Notes under the pieces: generated by a model
What the model was told of the DNA's origin: nothing
The model's database searches: none
The model's input: only the letters and a program-made list of their open reading frames with translations
In this document: positions 39,502-50,370 of the stretch, one piece after another
Numbering within the stretch: the stretch's first letter is position 1
How the letters are laid out: every line of letters begins with the position of its first letter
Position numbers and translations under genes: made by a program
Assembly: GCA_030824495.1 (NCBI GenBank)
Contig: JAVBXP010000015.1
Coordinates: 124,001 to 188,000 of the forward strand
Source: a bacterium
GTDB taxonomy: Bacteria; Pseudomonadota; Alphaproteobacteria; Caulobacterales; Caulobacteraceae
DNA length: 64,000 bases
Direction of reading: 5' to 3'

Positions 39502-40128
39502 CTAAGCCCCACCTTGTCGCATACGCTCGCGCAATGCGCTAGAGGATTGAAAATTAAGCGGTCCGGTCAGGAAAACCCATCTCGGCGGGTCGGCGCCGGG
39601 GAGCAGCCTGGCCTGCTGTGACGGCGCCCGGGCATGGGCGAACCGGCGGGCGGCCGGCGAGAACCGGCTCTTCAGTGAGATCCACGGTCGCGACACGACG
39701 GCCACCGGAACCTCGGCCATGATCTGGGTCCAGCCCCGCCAGCGGTGGAATGTCGCAAGACTGTCGGCGCCCATGATCCAGACGAAGTGGACGCCGGGGA
39801 ATCGCGCCTTGAGGGCGCGCAGGGTGTCGATGGTGTATTGCGAGCCGAAGCGGGTCTCGGCGTCGCTGACGATCATGCTGCGGCCGCTGACCACGCGGCG
39901 GACGCCTTCCATCCGCTCGGCCAGGCTGGCGGTTTCGTGAGACGATTTCAGCGGGTTTTGCGGCGAGACCAGCCAGATCACCCGGTCCAGGCCCAGGCGA
40001 CGGCGTGCGGTTTCCGCCACGTGCGCGTGCCCCTCATGGGCCGGGTTGAACGAGCCGCCATAGAGGCCGACCCGCATGCCCGGCCGCAAATCGAAGCCGA
40101 GCTGCAGGGCCGCCGGACGGCCCGCCAT
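39502..40128 (-). CDS. nadD: Nicotinate-nucleotide adenylyltransferase
   Basis: The ~208-residue NAD biosynthesis enzyme transfers AMP to nicotinate mononucleotide. The nucleotidyltransferase motif is GLYGGSFNPAHEGHAHVAE, and further conserved parts are LVSPQNPLK and VWIMGADSLATFHRWRGW. The start could be ATG 40128 or ATG 40077 (just before the core). A short N-terminal extension is common in Caulobacter homologues, so 40128 is used. It lies between proA and rsfS. Confidence 0.93.
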   Translation of the reverse strand: MAGRPAALQLGFDLRPGMRVGLYGGSFNPAHEGHAHVAETARRRLGLDRVIWLVSPQNPLKSSHETASLAERMEGVRRVVSGRSMIVSDAETRFGSQYTIDTLRALKARFPGVHFVWIMGADSLATFHRWRGWTQIMAEVPVAVVSRPWISLKSRFSPAARRFAHARAPSQQARLLPGADPPRWVFLTGPLNFQSSSALRERMRQGGA

Positions 40129-40176
40129 GGGCCGGCGCCTAGCGGCGCCGGCGAACCACACGGGGTCCTCGCAGGC

Positions 40177-41745
40177 TCAAAGCGGCTTTGCCGTGCCGGG
40201 ATTGCGGTCGAGGTCGAGATCGGTCTGGCGCACCCTGGCGCGGACCGTGAACACGCCGTCGCCCGATAGGACGCCGGCGCGGGCGAACAGCCGGCCATGC
40301 TCCCAGTTCGAGAGTCCCAGCTCGGGGCGGTTCAGGGCGAACTGGCCGTCCACCCAGCGCGTGAAGCCGTCGCCGACGAACGGCGCGTTGATCGCCGCGT
40401 AGAACGCCTCGTGCGCGGCGCGGTCTTCGGCGATCAGGCTGGCGGCGAACTGGGGGCTGTATCGGTTGAACAGGGCCACGGCCTCCGCGGCGGTCTCGAC
40501 GACCACCAGGGTGAGCTCGGGAGTCTCTTCCCACTCCCATTCGTGGCCAAGCTCGGCCAATGGCAGCAGTTCGACCTGCGGCTCTTCGACCGGGCCTTCA
40601 GCGCGGCCGACAGTGATCCGGGCTGACCGCCAGGCTTCGGGCAGGTAGGTTTCGGCGCCTTGGACAACATGCAGCTTTACGCCGCTGCGGCGCTGGCCGG
40701 CGGCGGTCAGGGCGTCCAGGAAGGCCGGCACGAGGTCGGCGGCGCGCTCGCGGACGATGGCGCAGACGTTCAGCGTGTTGCAGACCTTGCGATCCAGCGA
40801 GTGATAGACGGCCGCCTTGAAGCGTTCGGCCTCAGCGCTGGCGTCGGCCACCATCCAGGCGCCGCCCGTGCCGTGCAGGCTGACGGGCGCGCCGGCCTGG
40901 CGGGCGATGGCGCCCAGCTGGGCGACGGCCGGGCCGGACCCGCGGGCGACGGCCAGGGCCAGGCGCGGATCGGAGAACATGGCCCAGCCGGCGGCGTGTT
41001 CGGGGCTGTCGACCAGCGCGGCCGAACCCTCGGGCAGGCCAGCGGCCTTGAGGGCGGGATCTAGAGCGTGGTCGACGATGGCGCGGGCGGTGCCGAGCGC
41101 GTCGGAGCCGATGCGGAACACCACGGTATTACCGGTCCGCAGCACGCCGGTGGCGTCGGCGAAGACATTGGGGCGGCCTTCGAAGACGAAACCGACCACG
41201 CCCAGCGGGGCGGCGACCTGTTCGACGCTCCAGCCAGCGTGATCGACCCGTTCGATGACGCGGCCGCGCGCGGCGGGGGAGTCGCGCCACACCTGCAGGC
41301 CGGCGATCATGTCGGCGCGCATGGCGTCGCTGACGCTCAGGCGGGTGGTGGAGCGGCCGCGGGCCTGGGCGCGGGTCACGTCCTGCGCATTGGCCTGGGC
41401 GATCGCGCCCCAGATGGCGTCGTCGGCGAGATTGGCCGCGAAGGCTTCGAAGAATTGGGTGACGGCGGCGTCGGACGCATTGGCCAGGCCATCGAAGGCG
41501 GCGTGGGCGCGGCCGACAGCGCCCGCGGCGATCGCCTGGACGGAGGCTGGGATGTGCAGCAGATCGCCGGTTTCCTGCACGACGACCAGACGGTCGCCGG
41601 GTTGGAAGGCTGCAGCCAGGGCGTCAGGCACCAGGGCTACGCGGTCGCCGCCGAACGGAATGGGCATGCCGGCGACAAGCGTCTCCAGCCGCGCCGTCGT
41701 CTTGGCGCCCGCCTCAACCTTCGTTCTCGCCGTCGCGTCGTCCAT
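40177..41745 (-). CDS. proA: Gamma-glutamyl phosphate reductase with long N-terminal extension
   Basis: This enzyme makes glutamate semialdehyde, the second step of proline synthesis. The aldehyde-dehydrogenase-type core has PLGVVGFVFEGRPNVFADAT near residue 180 and the catalytic Cys322 in LDRKVCNTLNVC. The protein is 522 residues, while typical ProA has 410-430. The additional length is mostly the first ~90 residues, which match no domain I recognise. Adjacency to proB supports the role. It lies 62 bp downstream of proB. Confidence 0.88.
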   Translation of the reverse strand: MDDATARTKVEAGAKTTARLETLVAGMPIPFGGDRVALVPDALAAAFQPGDRLVVVQETGDLLHIPASVQAIAAGAVGRAHAAFDGLANASDAAVTQFFEAFAANLADDAIWGAIAQANAQDVTRAQARGRSTTRLSVSDAMRADMIAGLQVWRDSPAARGRVIERVDHAGWSVEQVAAPLGVVGFVFEGRPNVFADATGVLRTGNTVVFRIGSDALGTARAIVDHALDPALKAAGLPEGSAALVDSPEHAAGWAMFSDPRLALAVARGSGPAVAQLGAIARQAGAPVSLHGTGGAWMVADASAEAERFKAAVYHSLDRKVCNTLNVCAIVRERAADLVPAFLDALTAAGQRRSGVKLHVVQGAETYLPEAWRSARITVGRAEGPVEEPQVELLPLAELGHEWEWEETPELTLVVVETAAEAVALFNRYSPQFAASLIAEDRAAHEAFYAAINAPFVGDGFTRWVDGQFALNRPELGLSNWEHGRLFARAGVLSGDGVFTVRARVRQTDLDLDRNPGTAKPL

Positions 41746-41807
41746 TGCGCCCTAATGCTCAGTTTGAGGTTTAGTAGGCCCCTTTGGGCTGCGTCGCAAA
41801 TCGCCGA

Positions 41808-42934
41808 TCAGGCTGGCGCGACCACCGGGCTCAGGGCCAGGTCGTCGGCGTGGATCAGCGGTCCCGACGTGAAGCCCAGCACCGCCTCGATGGCGTCGGA
41901 CTTCAGACCCCGGATGCGGTCGGCGTCGCCGGAGTCGTAGCGGGCGATGCCGCGGCCGATTTCCCGGCCGGTCTCGTCAGCGACCACTACGGCGTCGCCC
42001 TTGCCAAAGCGGCCCTCGACCGCGCGGACCCCTGCGGCCAGCAGGCTTTTTCCGGTGGCCAGAGCCCGAGCAGCCCCGGCGTCGACGACCAGGGCGCCGG
42101 ACGGCGCGAGCGAGCCGGCGATCCAGGCCTTGTAGGCGGCAGCGACGGAAACCGAGGGGGCAATGACGGTGGCCAGTTCCCCCGCCTCGATGGCTGCCAG
42201 CGGCGCGGGGCGACGCCCCAGGGTGATGACGGTGGCGCAGCCGGCCGACTGGGCGATGCGGGCGGCGGCGATCTTGGTGGCCATTCCCCCGGTGCCGACC
42301 CCGGCGGCGGCGTTCGCGCCCCCGGCCATGGCCTCGATCTGCGGCGTCAGTTGGCTGATGCGCGGCATGTGCTGGGCGGCGGGATCATGGCGAGGATCGG
42401 CGGTGTAGAGGCCGTCGATGTCCGACAGCAGCACCAGCACGTCGGCGCCGATCATCTGGGCGACGCGCGCGGCCAGGCGATCATTGTCGCCGTAGCGAAT
42501 TTCTTCGGTGACGACGGTGTCGTTCTCGTTGACCACCGGCACCACGCCCAGGTCGAGCAGGGTGGAGAGCGTGGCGTGGGCGTTCAGCCAGCGACGGCGG
42601 ATCTCGGTGTCGTCACGGGTCAGCAGCACCTGGGCGGCGGAAATTCCGTGCGGCTCGAGGGCTTCTTCCCAGGCGCGCATCAGGGCCGACTGGCCGGCGG
42701 CGGCGCAGGCCTGTTTCTCGGGCAGGGTCAGGGCGCGGCGGCCCATTTTCAGGCGGCGGCGGCCCAGCGCCACAGCGCCGGACGACACCACCAGCACCTG
42801 CTGGCCCCTCGCTCGTAGACGCGCCAGGTCAGCCGCGAAGGCCGCCAGCCATGCCGTGTCGGGACCATCCTCGCCGGCGACCAGGGCCGAGCCGAGCTTG
42901 ACGACGATCCGCTTGGCCTGCGTCAGCCCGCTCA

Positions 42935-42935
<1 letters not shown>
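41808..42935 (-). CDS. proB: Glutamate 5-kinase with PUA domain
   Basis: The 375-residue enzyme phosphorylates glutamate, the first step of proline synthesis. The kinase domain has [15 protein letters not shown] at the start, [31 protein letters not shown] and [15 protein letters not shown]. The last ~80 residues are a PUA domain. Its ATG overlaps the obgE stop by one base (TGATG). Confidence 0.96.
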
Positions 42936-44648
<1,713 letters not shown>

Positions 44649-44691
44649 GGTCTGCCTCCCGGCCCTCTCCTGGGGCCCTTTCGAAAACAAC

Positions 44692-44722
44692 AAGGGGGAG
44701 TCCGGCGACCGGACTCCCCCTT
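44692..44722 (-). terminator. Rho-independent terminator of rplU-rpmA
   Basis: Arms 44692-44705 and 44709-44722 are perfectly complementary (14 bp) with a 3-nt loop. Read on the minus strand, the hairpin is followed by the T-rich sequence GTTGTTTTCG, so it ends rpmA transcription. Confidence 0.85.
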
Positions 44723-44775
44723 GGAAGTTCTCTGCCCGGTTCGCCTAGCGGCGGGCCCGGGTGATGAGGCTCGCC

Positions 44776-45039
44776 TTAGTTCGCTTCAGCCACGACCACG
44801 TTCACGTAGGTGCGGTCGTTGCGCTTGGTGATGAATTTCACGGCGCCATCGGCGGTCGCGAAGAGGGTGTGGTCCTTGCCGATGCCGACATTGGCGCCCG
44901 GATAGAACTTGGTGCCGCGTTGGCGCACGATGATGTTGCCGCCAACGACGGACTCACCACCAAATTTCTTCACGCCGAGACGGCGGCCAGCTGAGTCGCG
45001 ACCGTTGCGCGAAGAGCCGCCAGATTTCTTGTGAGCCAT
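44776..45039 (-). CDS. rpmA: 50S ribosomal protein L27
   Basis: The 87-residue protein begins [20 protein letters not shown] and continues with the canonical L27 sequence ([20 protein letters not shown]). Its N-terminal tail reaches the peptidyl transferase centre. It follows rplU after 31 bp. Confidence 0.98.
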   Translation of the reverse strand: MAHKKSGGSSRNGRDSAGRRLGVKKFGGESVVGGNIIVRQRGTKFYPGANVGIGKDHTLFATADGAVKFITKRNDRTYVNVVVAEAN

Positions 45040-45070
45040 AGCTCTCTCCTAACTCTCTAGAACGCTGCGC

Positions 45071-45610
45071 TTAGACGGCGGCGTCGTCGGACGACTTGGC
45101 GGCGGCCTTCTTAGGCGCAGCCTTCTTGGCCGGGGCTTCGTCGGTCGCAGCAGCGGCCTTCGGAGCTTTCGCCTTGGCCGGAGCGGCCGGGGCGGCGGCT
45201 TCCAGTTCGGCGACCACGTTCTTCAGGTTGCGGGCGCGAGCGTCCAGCAGGGCCTTCGGGGTGAGATCGACGGTGCCGTCCCACTTGTCGGTCTTGCCGG
45301 CGCCGGCGACCGAGGTCACGCGCAGGACGCTCTCGTGCTGACGATGGCCCTTCGTGCGGCGATAGCCCTGGCGACGGATCTTCTTGAAGATCTTCACCTT
45401 CTCGCCCTTGCGGGTTTCGATGAGGGTGGCCGAGACTTGAGCGCCGTCCACGAGCGGAGCGCCCAGCGTGATGGCCTCGCCATCACCGAGCATCAGGACG
45501 TCGCCGAAGGCGACCTCCGCACCGGGTTCACCGTCGAGCTTTTCGACAACCAGCAGGTCGCCGGCTTGGACCCGGTACTGCTTTCCGCCGGTTTTGATCA
45601 CCGCGTACAT
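45071..45610 (-). CDS. rplU: 50S ribosomal protein L21 with AK-rich C-terminal extension
   Basis: The L21 core (MYAVIKTGGKQYRVQAGDLL to RRQGYRRTKGHRQHESVLRV) covers ~105 residues. The total is 179. The extra ~70 residues comprise a short segment (LTPKALLDARARNLKNVV) and then a tail made mainly of Ala, Lys and Pro. Such tails are seen in several alphaproteobacterial L21. The composition resembles the AtpD extension in this window. Confidence 0.97.
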   Translation of the reverse strand: MYAVIKTGGKQYRVQAGDLLVVEKLDGEPGAEVAFGDVLMLGDGEAITLGAPLVDGAQVSATLIETRKGEKVKIFKKIRRQGYRRTKGHRQHESVLRVTSVAGAGKTDKWDGTVDLTPKALLDARARNLKNVVAELEAAAPAAPAKAKAPKAAAATDEAPAKKAAPKKAAAKSSDDAAV

Positions 45611-45703
45611 GGTTAGCGCCTTGAGACTGTAGCAAAATGGATTGCGCCCGCGAGATAACCCGCGGACGAGAGGCGCGGACTTATACAGAGCGACCCGTAG
45701 GAG

Positions 45704-46588
45704 TCAACGCGCCTGCCGTGTTTCTACTGTCACATGACTGAGGCCTGGTAATCCGGCCAGTCGGGCGCGGTAAATCTCGGCCGATTGGGGGGTGACGGAC
45801 TCCACCACGACGATCGCGGCGTGGTGTCCAGGACCCAGGCGCCAGAGGTGCAGGTCAAGCAGGCGCTCGCCCTCGGACTGCAGGCGCGCACGGATTTCGG
45901 CGGTCAGCTCGGGCGAGGGGTTGATGTCCAGCAGCACCGCGCCGGTCCGGCTCATTAGTCGCCATGCGAAGTGGGCCAGGAGGACCGCGCCGGCCAGGCC
46001 GGCCAGACTGTCGGCCCAGACCCAGTCGAACAATAGTCCGAGACCGAGCCCGGCGATGGCCAGGGCCGAGACGACGGCGTCGCCGGCCAGATGCAGGTGG
46101 GCGGCCGACAGGTTCAGGTCGCCGTCGCGGTCGTGCGCATGCTTGTGAATAGGCCGCAGCAGCCAGACGCAGATAAGATTGATGGCCAGGGCCGCGCCGG
46201 CCAGGGGCAGGGCGCCGTCATAGGCGACGGGCGCCGGCTCCAGCAGGCGGTGGCCGCTCTCTATGGCGATCATGACGGCGCTGACCGCCAGGACGGCTGC
46301 ATTGGCGAAGCCGGCCAGATAGCCGAGCTTGCCTGTGCCGAATGAAAAGCGCGGATCGTCGGCGAATTTGCGCGCCAGCCGATAGGCGCCGGCGGCGACC
46401 ACCAGGGCCGCGACATGGGCCCCCATGTGGAGGCCGTTGGCGATCAGCGCCATGGAATTGAAGATGAAGCCGCCGACAAGCTGGGCCGCCAGGGTGAGCA
46501 CGCAGATGCCCGCCACGATCCAGGTGCGCCGCTCATTATGCGCGTGATCGGCGCCCAGATAGACGCGATCGGCCCGGAAGCCGTCCAT
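45704..46588 (-). CDS. Cation diffusion facilitator (DmeF-like metal efflux)
   Basis: From ATG 46588 the protein has 294 residues and about six membrane helices. The metal-site residues are in ALIANGLHMGAHVAA (helix 2) and in the matching HLAGDAVVS segment of helix 5. YLGADHAHNERRTW at the start and the cytoplasmic C-terminal domain (LLDLHLWRLGPGHHAA) match the DmeF group, which exports Co2+/Ni2+. A GTG at 46621 is an alternative start. A Zur-like palindrome lies in the divergent gap to the COG0523 gene. The metal is not certain. Confidence 0.85.
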   Translation of the reverse strand: MDGFRADRVYLGADHAHNERRTWIVAGICVLTLAAQLVGGFIFNSMALIANGLHMGAHVAALVVAAGAYRLARKFADDPRFSFGTGKLGYLAGFANAAVLAVSAVMIAIESGHRLLEPAPVAYDGALPLAGAALAINLICVWLLRPIHKHAHDRDGDLNLSAAHLHLAGDAVVSALAIAGLGLGLLFDWVWADSLAGLAGAVLLAHFAWRLMSRTGAVLLDINPSPELTAEIRARLQSEGERLLDLHLWRLGPGHHAAIVVVESVTPQSAEIYRARLAGLPGLSHVTVETRQAR

Positions 46589-46659
46589 CTGTCCTTGTCG
46601 TTCGGGCGCGGAGGCGGTCACAAGGTCTCTTTTATAGGGCGGCGGCAGCCGTGGTTCGG

Positions 46660-46674
46660 TGTTATTCGATAACA
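46660..46674. promoter_or_regulatory. Zur-like palindrome in the CDF/COG0523 divergent region
   Basis: TGTTATTCGATAACA has perfect 6-bp arms around a 3-bp centre. It resembles TGTTATA-type Zur sites of alphaproteobacteria. It lies 63 bp before the COG0523 ATG and 72 bp before the CDF ATG. Zur control of a His-rich COG0523 GTPase is a common arrangement. Confidence 0.6.
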
Positions 46675-46736
46675 GTATGCGGCGGTCAAGCGATCGAAGG
46701 CCGCAGCCTGTTGGCTTGTTCCCTTTCAATGACTAG

Positions 46737-47810
46737 ATGACGTCCATGACCGACAAGACACCCGTCACCGTCCTCACCGGCTATCTCGGCGCAGGCAAGA
46801 CCACGCTTCTCAATCGCATCCTCACTGAGGACCACGGCAAGAAATACGCCGTGATCGTCAACGAGTTCGGCGAAGTGGGCATCGACAACGACCTGATCGT
46901 CGGCGCCGACGAAGAAGTGTTCGAGATGAACAACGGCTGCGTCTGCTGCACGGTGCGCGGCGACCTGATCCGGGTGCTCTCGGGCCTGATGAAGCGCAAG
47001 GGCAAGTTCGACGCCATCATCGTCGAGACCACCGGCTTGGCCGATCCCGGTCCGGTCGCCCAGACCTTCTTCGTCGATGACGACGTCAAGGCGCGGACCC
47101 AGCTCGACAGCGTCACCACCGTGGTCGACGCCAAGCACCTGCCGTTGCGACTGGCCGACTCCCGTGAGGCGGTCGAGCAGATCGCCTTCGCCGACCAGAT
47201 CGTGCTGAACAAGACCGACCTGGTCACCGAGGCCGAGCTGAAAAGCGTCGAGGCGGCGATCCGCCGGCTGAACCCGCTGGCTCCGATCCACCGCGCCCAG
47301 CGCTCGAACGTCCCGCTGGACGCCATCCTTGGCCGTGGGGGCTTTGATCTGGCCCGCATCGTCGAGGTGCAGCCTGAATTCCTGAATCCGGCTCATGGTG
47401 AGCCGGGTCACGTACACGATGAGGATTGCGACCATGATCACGACCATCATCATCACGGCGACCACGATCACCACGGCCACGATCATCATGATCACGAAGA
47501 CCATGCGGCTGCGGCGGGCATACGCGGCATCTCGCTCACGCTGAATAAGCCGATCCACGGCCAGCGAGTCACCGCCTGGCTGAACAAGGTGCTGGAAGAG
47601 CAGGGCCCTGACATCCTGCGCGCCAAGGGGATCCTGGATGTCGCCGGCGAAAACCGCCGACTGGTGTTCCAGGCCGTGCACATGATTCTGGAAGGCGACT
47701 TCCAGGGCGACTGGAAGGAAGGCGACAACCGCTACAGCCGCCTGGTGTTCATCGGCCGCAATCTGGACGAAGCCAAACTGCGCGAGGGCTTTGAGGCCTG
47801 CGCCGCGTAA
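46737..47810 (+). CDS. COG0523 metal-chaperone GTPase (CobW/ZigA-like)
   Basis: The 357-residue G3E GTPase has Walker [13 protein letters not shown] (residues ~15-26), the metal-site GCVCCTV with C68, C70 and C71, and LNKTDL (G4). A ~35-residue loop near residues 225-258 holds nearly 20 His alternating with Asp, a clear metal-binding reservoir. The CobW C-terminal domain follows. Members of this family are thought to pass zinc to client enzymes when zinc is scarce, which agrees with the Zur-like box upstream. ATG 46746 is an alternative start. Confidence 0.92.
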   Translation: MTSMTDKTPVTVLTGYLGAGKTTLLNRILTEDHGKKYAVIVNEFGEVGIDNDLIVGADEEVFEMNNGCVCCTVRGDLIRVLSGLMKRKGKFDAIIVETTGLADPGPVAQTFFVDDDVKARTQLDSVTTVVDAKHLPLRLADSREAVEQIAFADQIVLNKTDLVTEAELKSVEAAIRRLNPLAPIHRAQRSNVPLDAILGRGGFDLARIVEVQPEFLNPAHGEPGHVHDEDCDHDHDHHHHGDHDHHGHDHHDHEDHAAAAGIRGISLTLNKPIHGQRVTAWLNKVLEEQGPDILRAKGILDVAGENRRLVFQAVHMILEGDFQGDWKEGDNRYSRLVFIGRNLDEAKLREGFEACAA

Positions 47811-47825
47811 GGCGCCAACCCGTTT

Positions 47826-47938
47826 CGTCATCCTCCGGGCTGGCGAAGCGAGATCCGGGGCACCCAAGCGGGCTCACCACATTCTGCGAAGTCACCTTGG
47901 GTCCCACGGATCAGTTTGCGGCTGACCGGAGGATGACG
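47826..47938. repeat. ~115-bp inverted-repeat element, copy 1
   Basis: Ends CGTCATCCTCCGG (47826-47838) and CCGGAGGATGACG (47926-47938) are perfect inverted repeats. The interior has CCAAG and CTTGGG segments that match copies 2 and 3. It lies between the COG0523 gene and the exbD terminator. This copy is the most divergent of the three. Confidence 0.8.
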
Positions 47939-47961
47939 AAGCGGTTTTGCGAACGTCCACG

Positions 47962-47995
47962 AAAAAGGCCCGCCCGGGTTTCCCTGGGCGGGCCT
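47962..47995 (-). terminator. Terminator of exbD
   Basis: AGGCCCGCCC (47966-47975) and GGGCGGGCCT (47986-47995) form a 10-bp stem. On the minus strand five T residues follow (47962-47966). Confidence 0.85.
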
Positions 47996-48018
47996 CTCTA
48001 TTTCGATCGAAGGGCGGT

Positions 48019-48450
48019 TTAGAGCTCTTCGTTGATCAGGGCGACTTGGAAGAAGCCGTTGCCCTGCAGGATGTTCATCACAGCCATGAAGTCGCCGTAA
48101 CGCACGGTCCGGTCGGCGCGGATATAGACGCGCTCTTCGGTCGGCTCGGGCTTGTTCAGGATGCGCGACAGGTCGGCCGGGAGCGTGCCCAGGCTCGTCG
48201 GGGTTTCACCGATGAAGACCTTGCCACCCTGCTGAATGTTGATGAGCGTGGGCTCTTCAATCTTAGCGCCGGGGGGCGGCGGAATCGCCGGGGGCAGGTC
48301 GAGCTTAATCGACACCGTCGCCGCGGGGATCGACACCATGAAGATGATAAGGAGCACCAGCATCACGTCCACGAATGGCGTGACGTTGATGTCGCTGTTC
48401 TGGCCGAGGTCGAATTTGCCGCCGCCTCCGCCGCCCAGCTTCGCACCCAT
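48019..48450 (-). CDS. exbD: ExbD/TolR family energy-transduction protein
   Basis: The 143-residue protein has a Gly-rich N-terminus, one membrane helix with the key Asp (INVTPFVDVMLVLLIIFMV) and a periplasmic domain ending VMNILQGNGFFQVALINEE. ExbD works with ExbB to use proton motive force for TonB-dependent uptake. No exbB, tonB or second exbD is adjacent, so this copy stands alone. It has its own terminator. Confidence 0.92.
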   Translation of the reverse strand: MGAKLGGGGGGKFDLGQNSDINVTPFVDVMLVLLIIFMVSIPAATVSIKLDLPPAIPPPPGAKIEEPTLINIQQGGKVFIGETPTSLGTLPADLSRILNKPEPTEERVYIRADRTVRYGDFMAVMNILQGNGFFQVALINEEL

Positions 48451-48656
48451 ATGAATTTCCTTCCCTGAGGGCCCCTTGATCGGGGCCGCCGCACAGTCTC
48501 CGTCACCCATCGCTAATGAAAATGCGATTGTAAAGCCCGAACCTTCAAAGCGACGTTCGCTGAACGCATCGGTTTGGCCGGCGCCCGCGAGATGGGCGCT
48601 TTTCGACGCGATTCCGGCTCTCGCCAAGACCGGCGTTAGGCAGGTAAGACCCGCGC

Positions 48657-49622
48657 ATGACTTTCCAATACGACGCCTATGTCACCGCAGCCCTTTTCGG
48701 AAAGGCTGGAACCGCCGTTTTCGCCCTGGGCGACGGGACTGTTCGCTTTGAGAGCGGCGAGACGATCGAAGCCCATGACGGGGCGATTCTCAGCGCCTGC
48801 GCCCATCCGAGCGGCGAGGGCGTGATCACCGGCGGGGATGACGGCCGCGTCGTCTGGTCGCGGGTCTCGGGCTCAGAGGAGATCGCCAAGGTCCCCGGGC
48901 GCTGGATCGATGCGGTGGCCGCATCGGCCGAATCCAAGCTGATCGCCTTTGCGGCGGGGCGCGAGTTGCATGTTCGCGACGCCTCCGACCCGAAATTCTC
49001 GCGCGTCTTCACCCACGAAAAGTCGGTGGCCGACGTCGCCTTCGATCCCAAGGGCCGGCGAATCGCGGCGGCGACCTACAACGGCGCCTGGCTCTGGTAC
49101 GCCAAGATCGCCGAGCAGAAGCCTTACATCCTGAAATGGGCCGGCAGCCATGTCGCCCTGGCCTGGAGCGCTGACGGCAAGTTCCTGATGTCGGCGATGC
49201 AGGAAAACCAGCTTCACGGCTGGCGAGTGGCCGATGACAAGAACCTGAAGATGGGCGGCTATCCGGCCAAGGTGAAGAGCCTGGCCTTCCTGGCCAAGGG
49301 CCAGCTGCTGGCGACGTCGGGCGCCAACGGCGTGGTGGTGTGGCCGTTCGCCGGTGCGACTGGGCCGATGGGCAAGCAGGCGGCCGAGATCGGCTTTGAC
49401 GAAAGCGCCATGGTGGTCCGCGTCGCTGGCATGCCGGGCGGCCAGATGGTCGCCGCCGGCCTCGACGACGGCCGGGTGTGGGTCTGCAATCTGGCGGCCC
49501 AGGGAATCACGCCGCTGAAGGCCGAGAAGGGCGCGGCGATCACCGCCCTGACGATGACAGCCGATGGCAAGCGCGTCGCCTGGGGAGACGAGGACGGCGG
49601 CGCAGGCGTCGCTGACGTCTAA
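48657..49622 (+). CDS. WD40-repeat beta-propeller protein
   Basis: The 321-residue protein consists of WD40-like repeats with recurring patterns such as HPSGEGVITGGDDGRVVW, FDPKGRRIAAATYNGAWLW, WSADGKFLMSAM and AGLDDGRVWV. It has no signal peptide and probably forms a cytoplasmic seven-bladed propeller as a scaffold. Its partners are unknown. The 206 bp before it (48451-48656) hold the divergent promoters with exbD and nothing else I can identify. Confidence 0.85.
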   Translation: MTFQYDAYVTAALFGKAGTAVFALGDGTVRFESGETIEAHDGAILSACAHPSGEGVITGGDDGRVVWSRVSGSEEIAKVPGRWIDAVAASAESKLIAFAAGRELHVRDASDPKFSRVFTHEKSVADVAFDPKGRRIAAATYNGAWLWYAKIAEQKPYILKWAGSHVALAWSADGKFLMSAMQENQLHGWRVADDKNLKMGGYPAKVKSLAFLAKGQLLATSGANGVVVWPFAGATGPMGKQAAEIGFDESAMVVRVAGMPGGQMVAAGLDDGRVWVCNLAAQGITPLKAEKGAAITALTMTADGKRVAWGDEDGGAGVADV

Positions 49623-49624
49623 AG

Positions 49625-50317
49625 CTACTCGAACCCGCGCAGCTCGGCCCAGGTCTCGAAGGGATCGCGGCTGGAGCGCAGCGTGTTGATCGGCGCGGCC
49701 TCGTCGCGCCAGCCAAGCGCCATGCCGGAAAAGACCATGTGGTCTTCCGGCAGGTTCAGCAGTTGGGCCAGGGTCTGCGGATAACGGGCCCAGTACTCTT
49801 GAGCGCAGGTGTCGAGCCCGCGCTCAGTGGCCAGCAGCATCACCGTCTGCATGTACATGCCCAGGTCCGACCATTGCGGTGGCCCCAGCTTGCGGTCGAG
49901 GCAGAAGAACAGCCCGACCGGCGCTCCGAACAGCTCGCCGTTCTTGGCCAGTTGGCGCAGACGCGCCGGCTTGTCCTCGCGCGGGATCTGGATGGTCCGG
50001 TAGAGGTCCTCGCCATTCTGGAACCGCCGCGTGCGGAACGGGTCCCAGAGATTAGGCGGATAGACGTCGTATTCGGGGGTCTCGCCGAACGGGTTGGCGG
50101 CCACCTTCGCCTTCAGTTCGCCCAGCGGCGCCCCGGCCAGGGCGTAGACGCGCCAGGGCTGGAGATTGCCGCCGGAAGGCGCCCTGGCGGCGGCCTGCAG
50201 GATTTCGCGGATGGTCTCGGCCGGCGGAGTTTCGGGCTTGAAGGCTCGGATGGAGACGCGGCGTGCAACGGCTTCGGTGACGTTCAAGATATTGCGTCCT
50301 TGCGGCGGCTTGACCAT
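49625..50317 (-). CDS. Nitroreductase family FMN protein
   Basis: The ~230-residue protein has RRVSIRAFKPETPPAETI near the start, then AARAPSGGNLQPWRVYALAG, which binds FMN phosphate. Further on are DLGMYMQTVMLLATERGLDT and the C-terminal ALGWRDEAAPINTLRSSR. It probably reduces nitroaromatics or quinones with NAD(P)H. Start ATG 50317 avoids overlap with the divergent mtgA leader. An upstream GTG or ATG (to 50365) is possible. Confidence 0.88.
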   Translation of the reverse strand: MVKPPQGRNILNVTEAVARRVSIRAFKPETPPAETIREILQAAARAPSGGNLQPWRVYALAGAPLGELKAKVAANPFGETPEYDVYPPNLWDPFRTRRFQNGEDLYRTIQIPREDKPARLRQLAKNGELFGAPVGLFFCLDRKLGPPQWSDLGMYMQTVMLLATERGLDTCAQEYWARYPQTLAQLLNLPEDHMVFSGMALGWRDEAAPINTLRSSRDPFETWAELRGFE

Positions 50318-50370
50318 GACCCTGGCCCGACGCATCGCTAACATCTCGCCGTGGGGTAAGGGCAAGCGAC

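Noticed and set aside
47401..47520. CAT/GAC-rich repeat in the COG0523 gene as a non-coding satellite
   Set aside because: It is in frame and encodes the His/Asp-rich metal-binding loop typical of the family.
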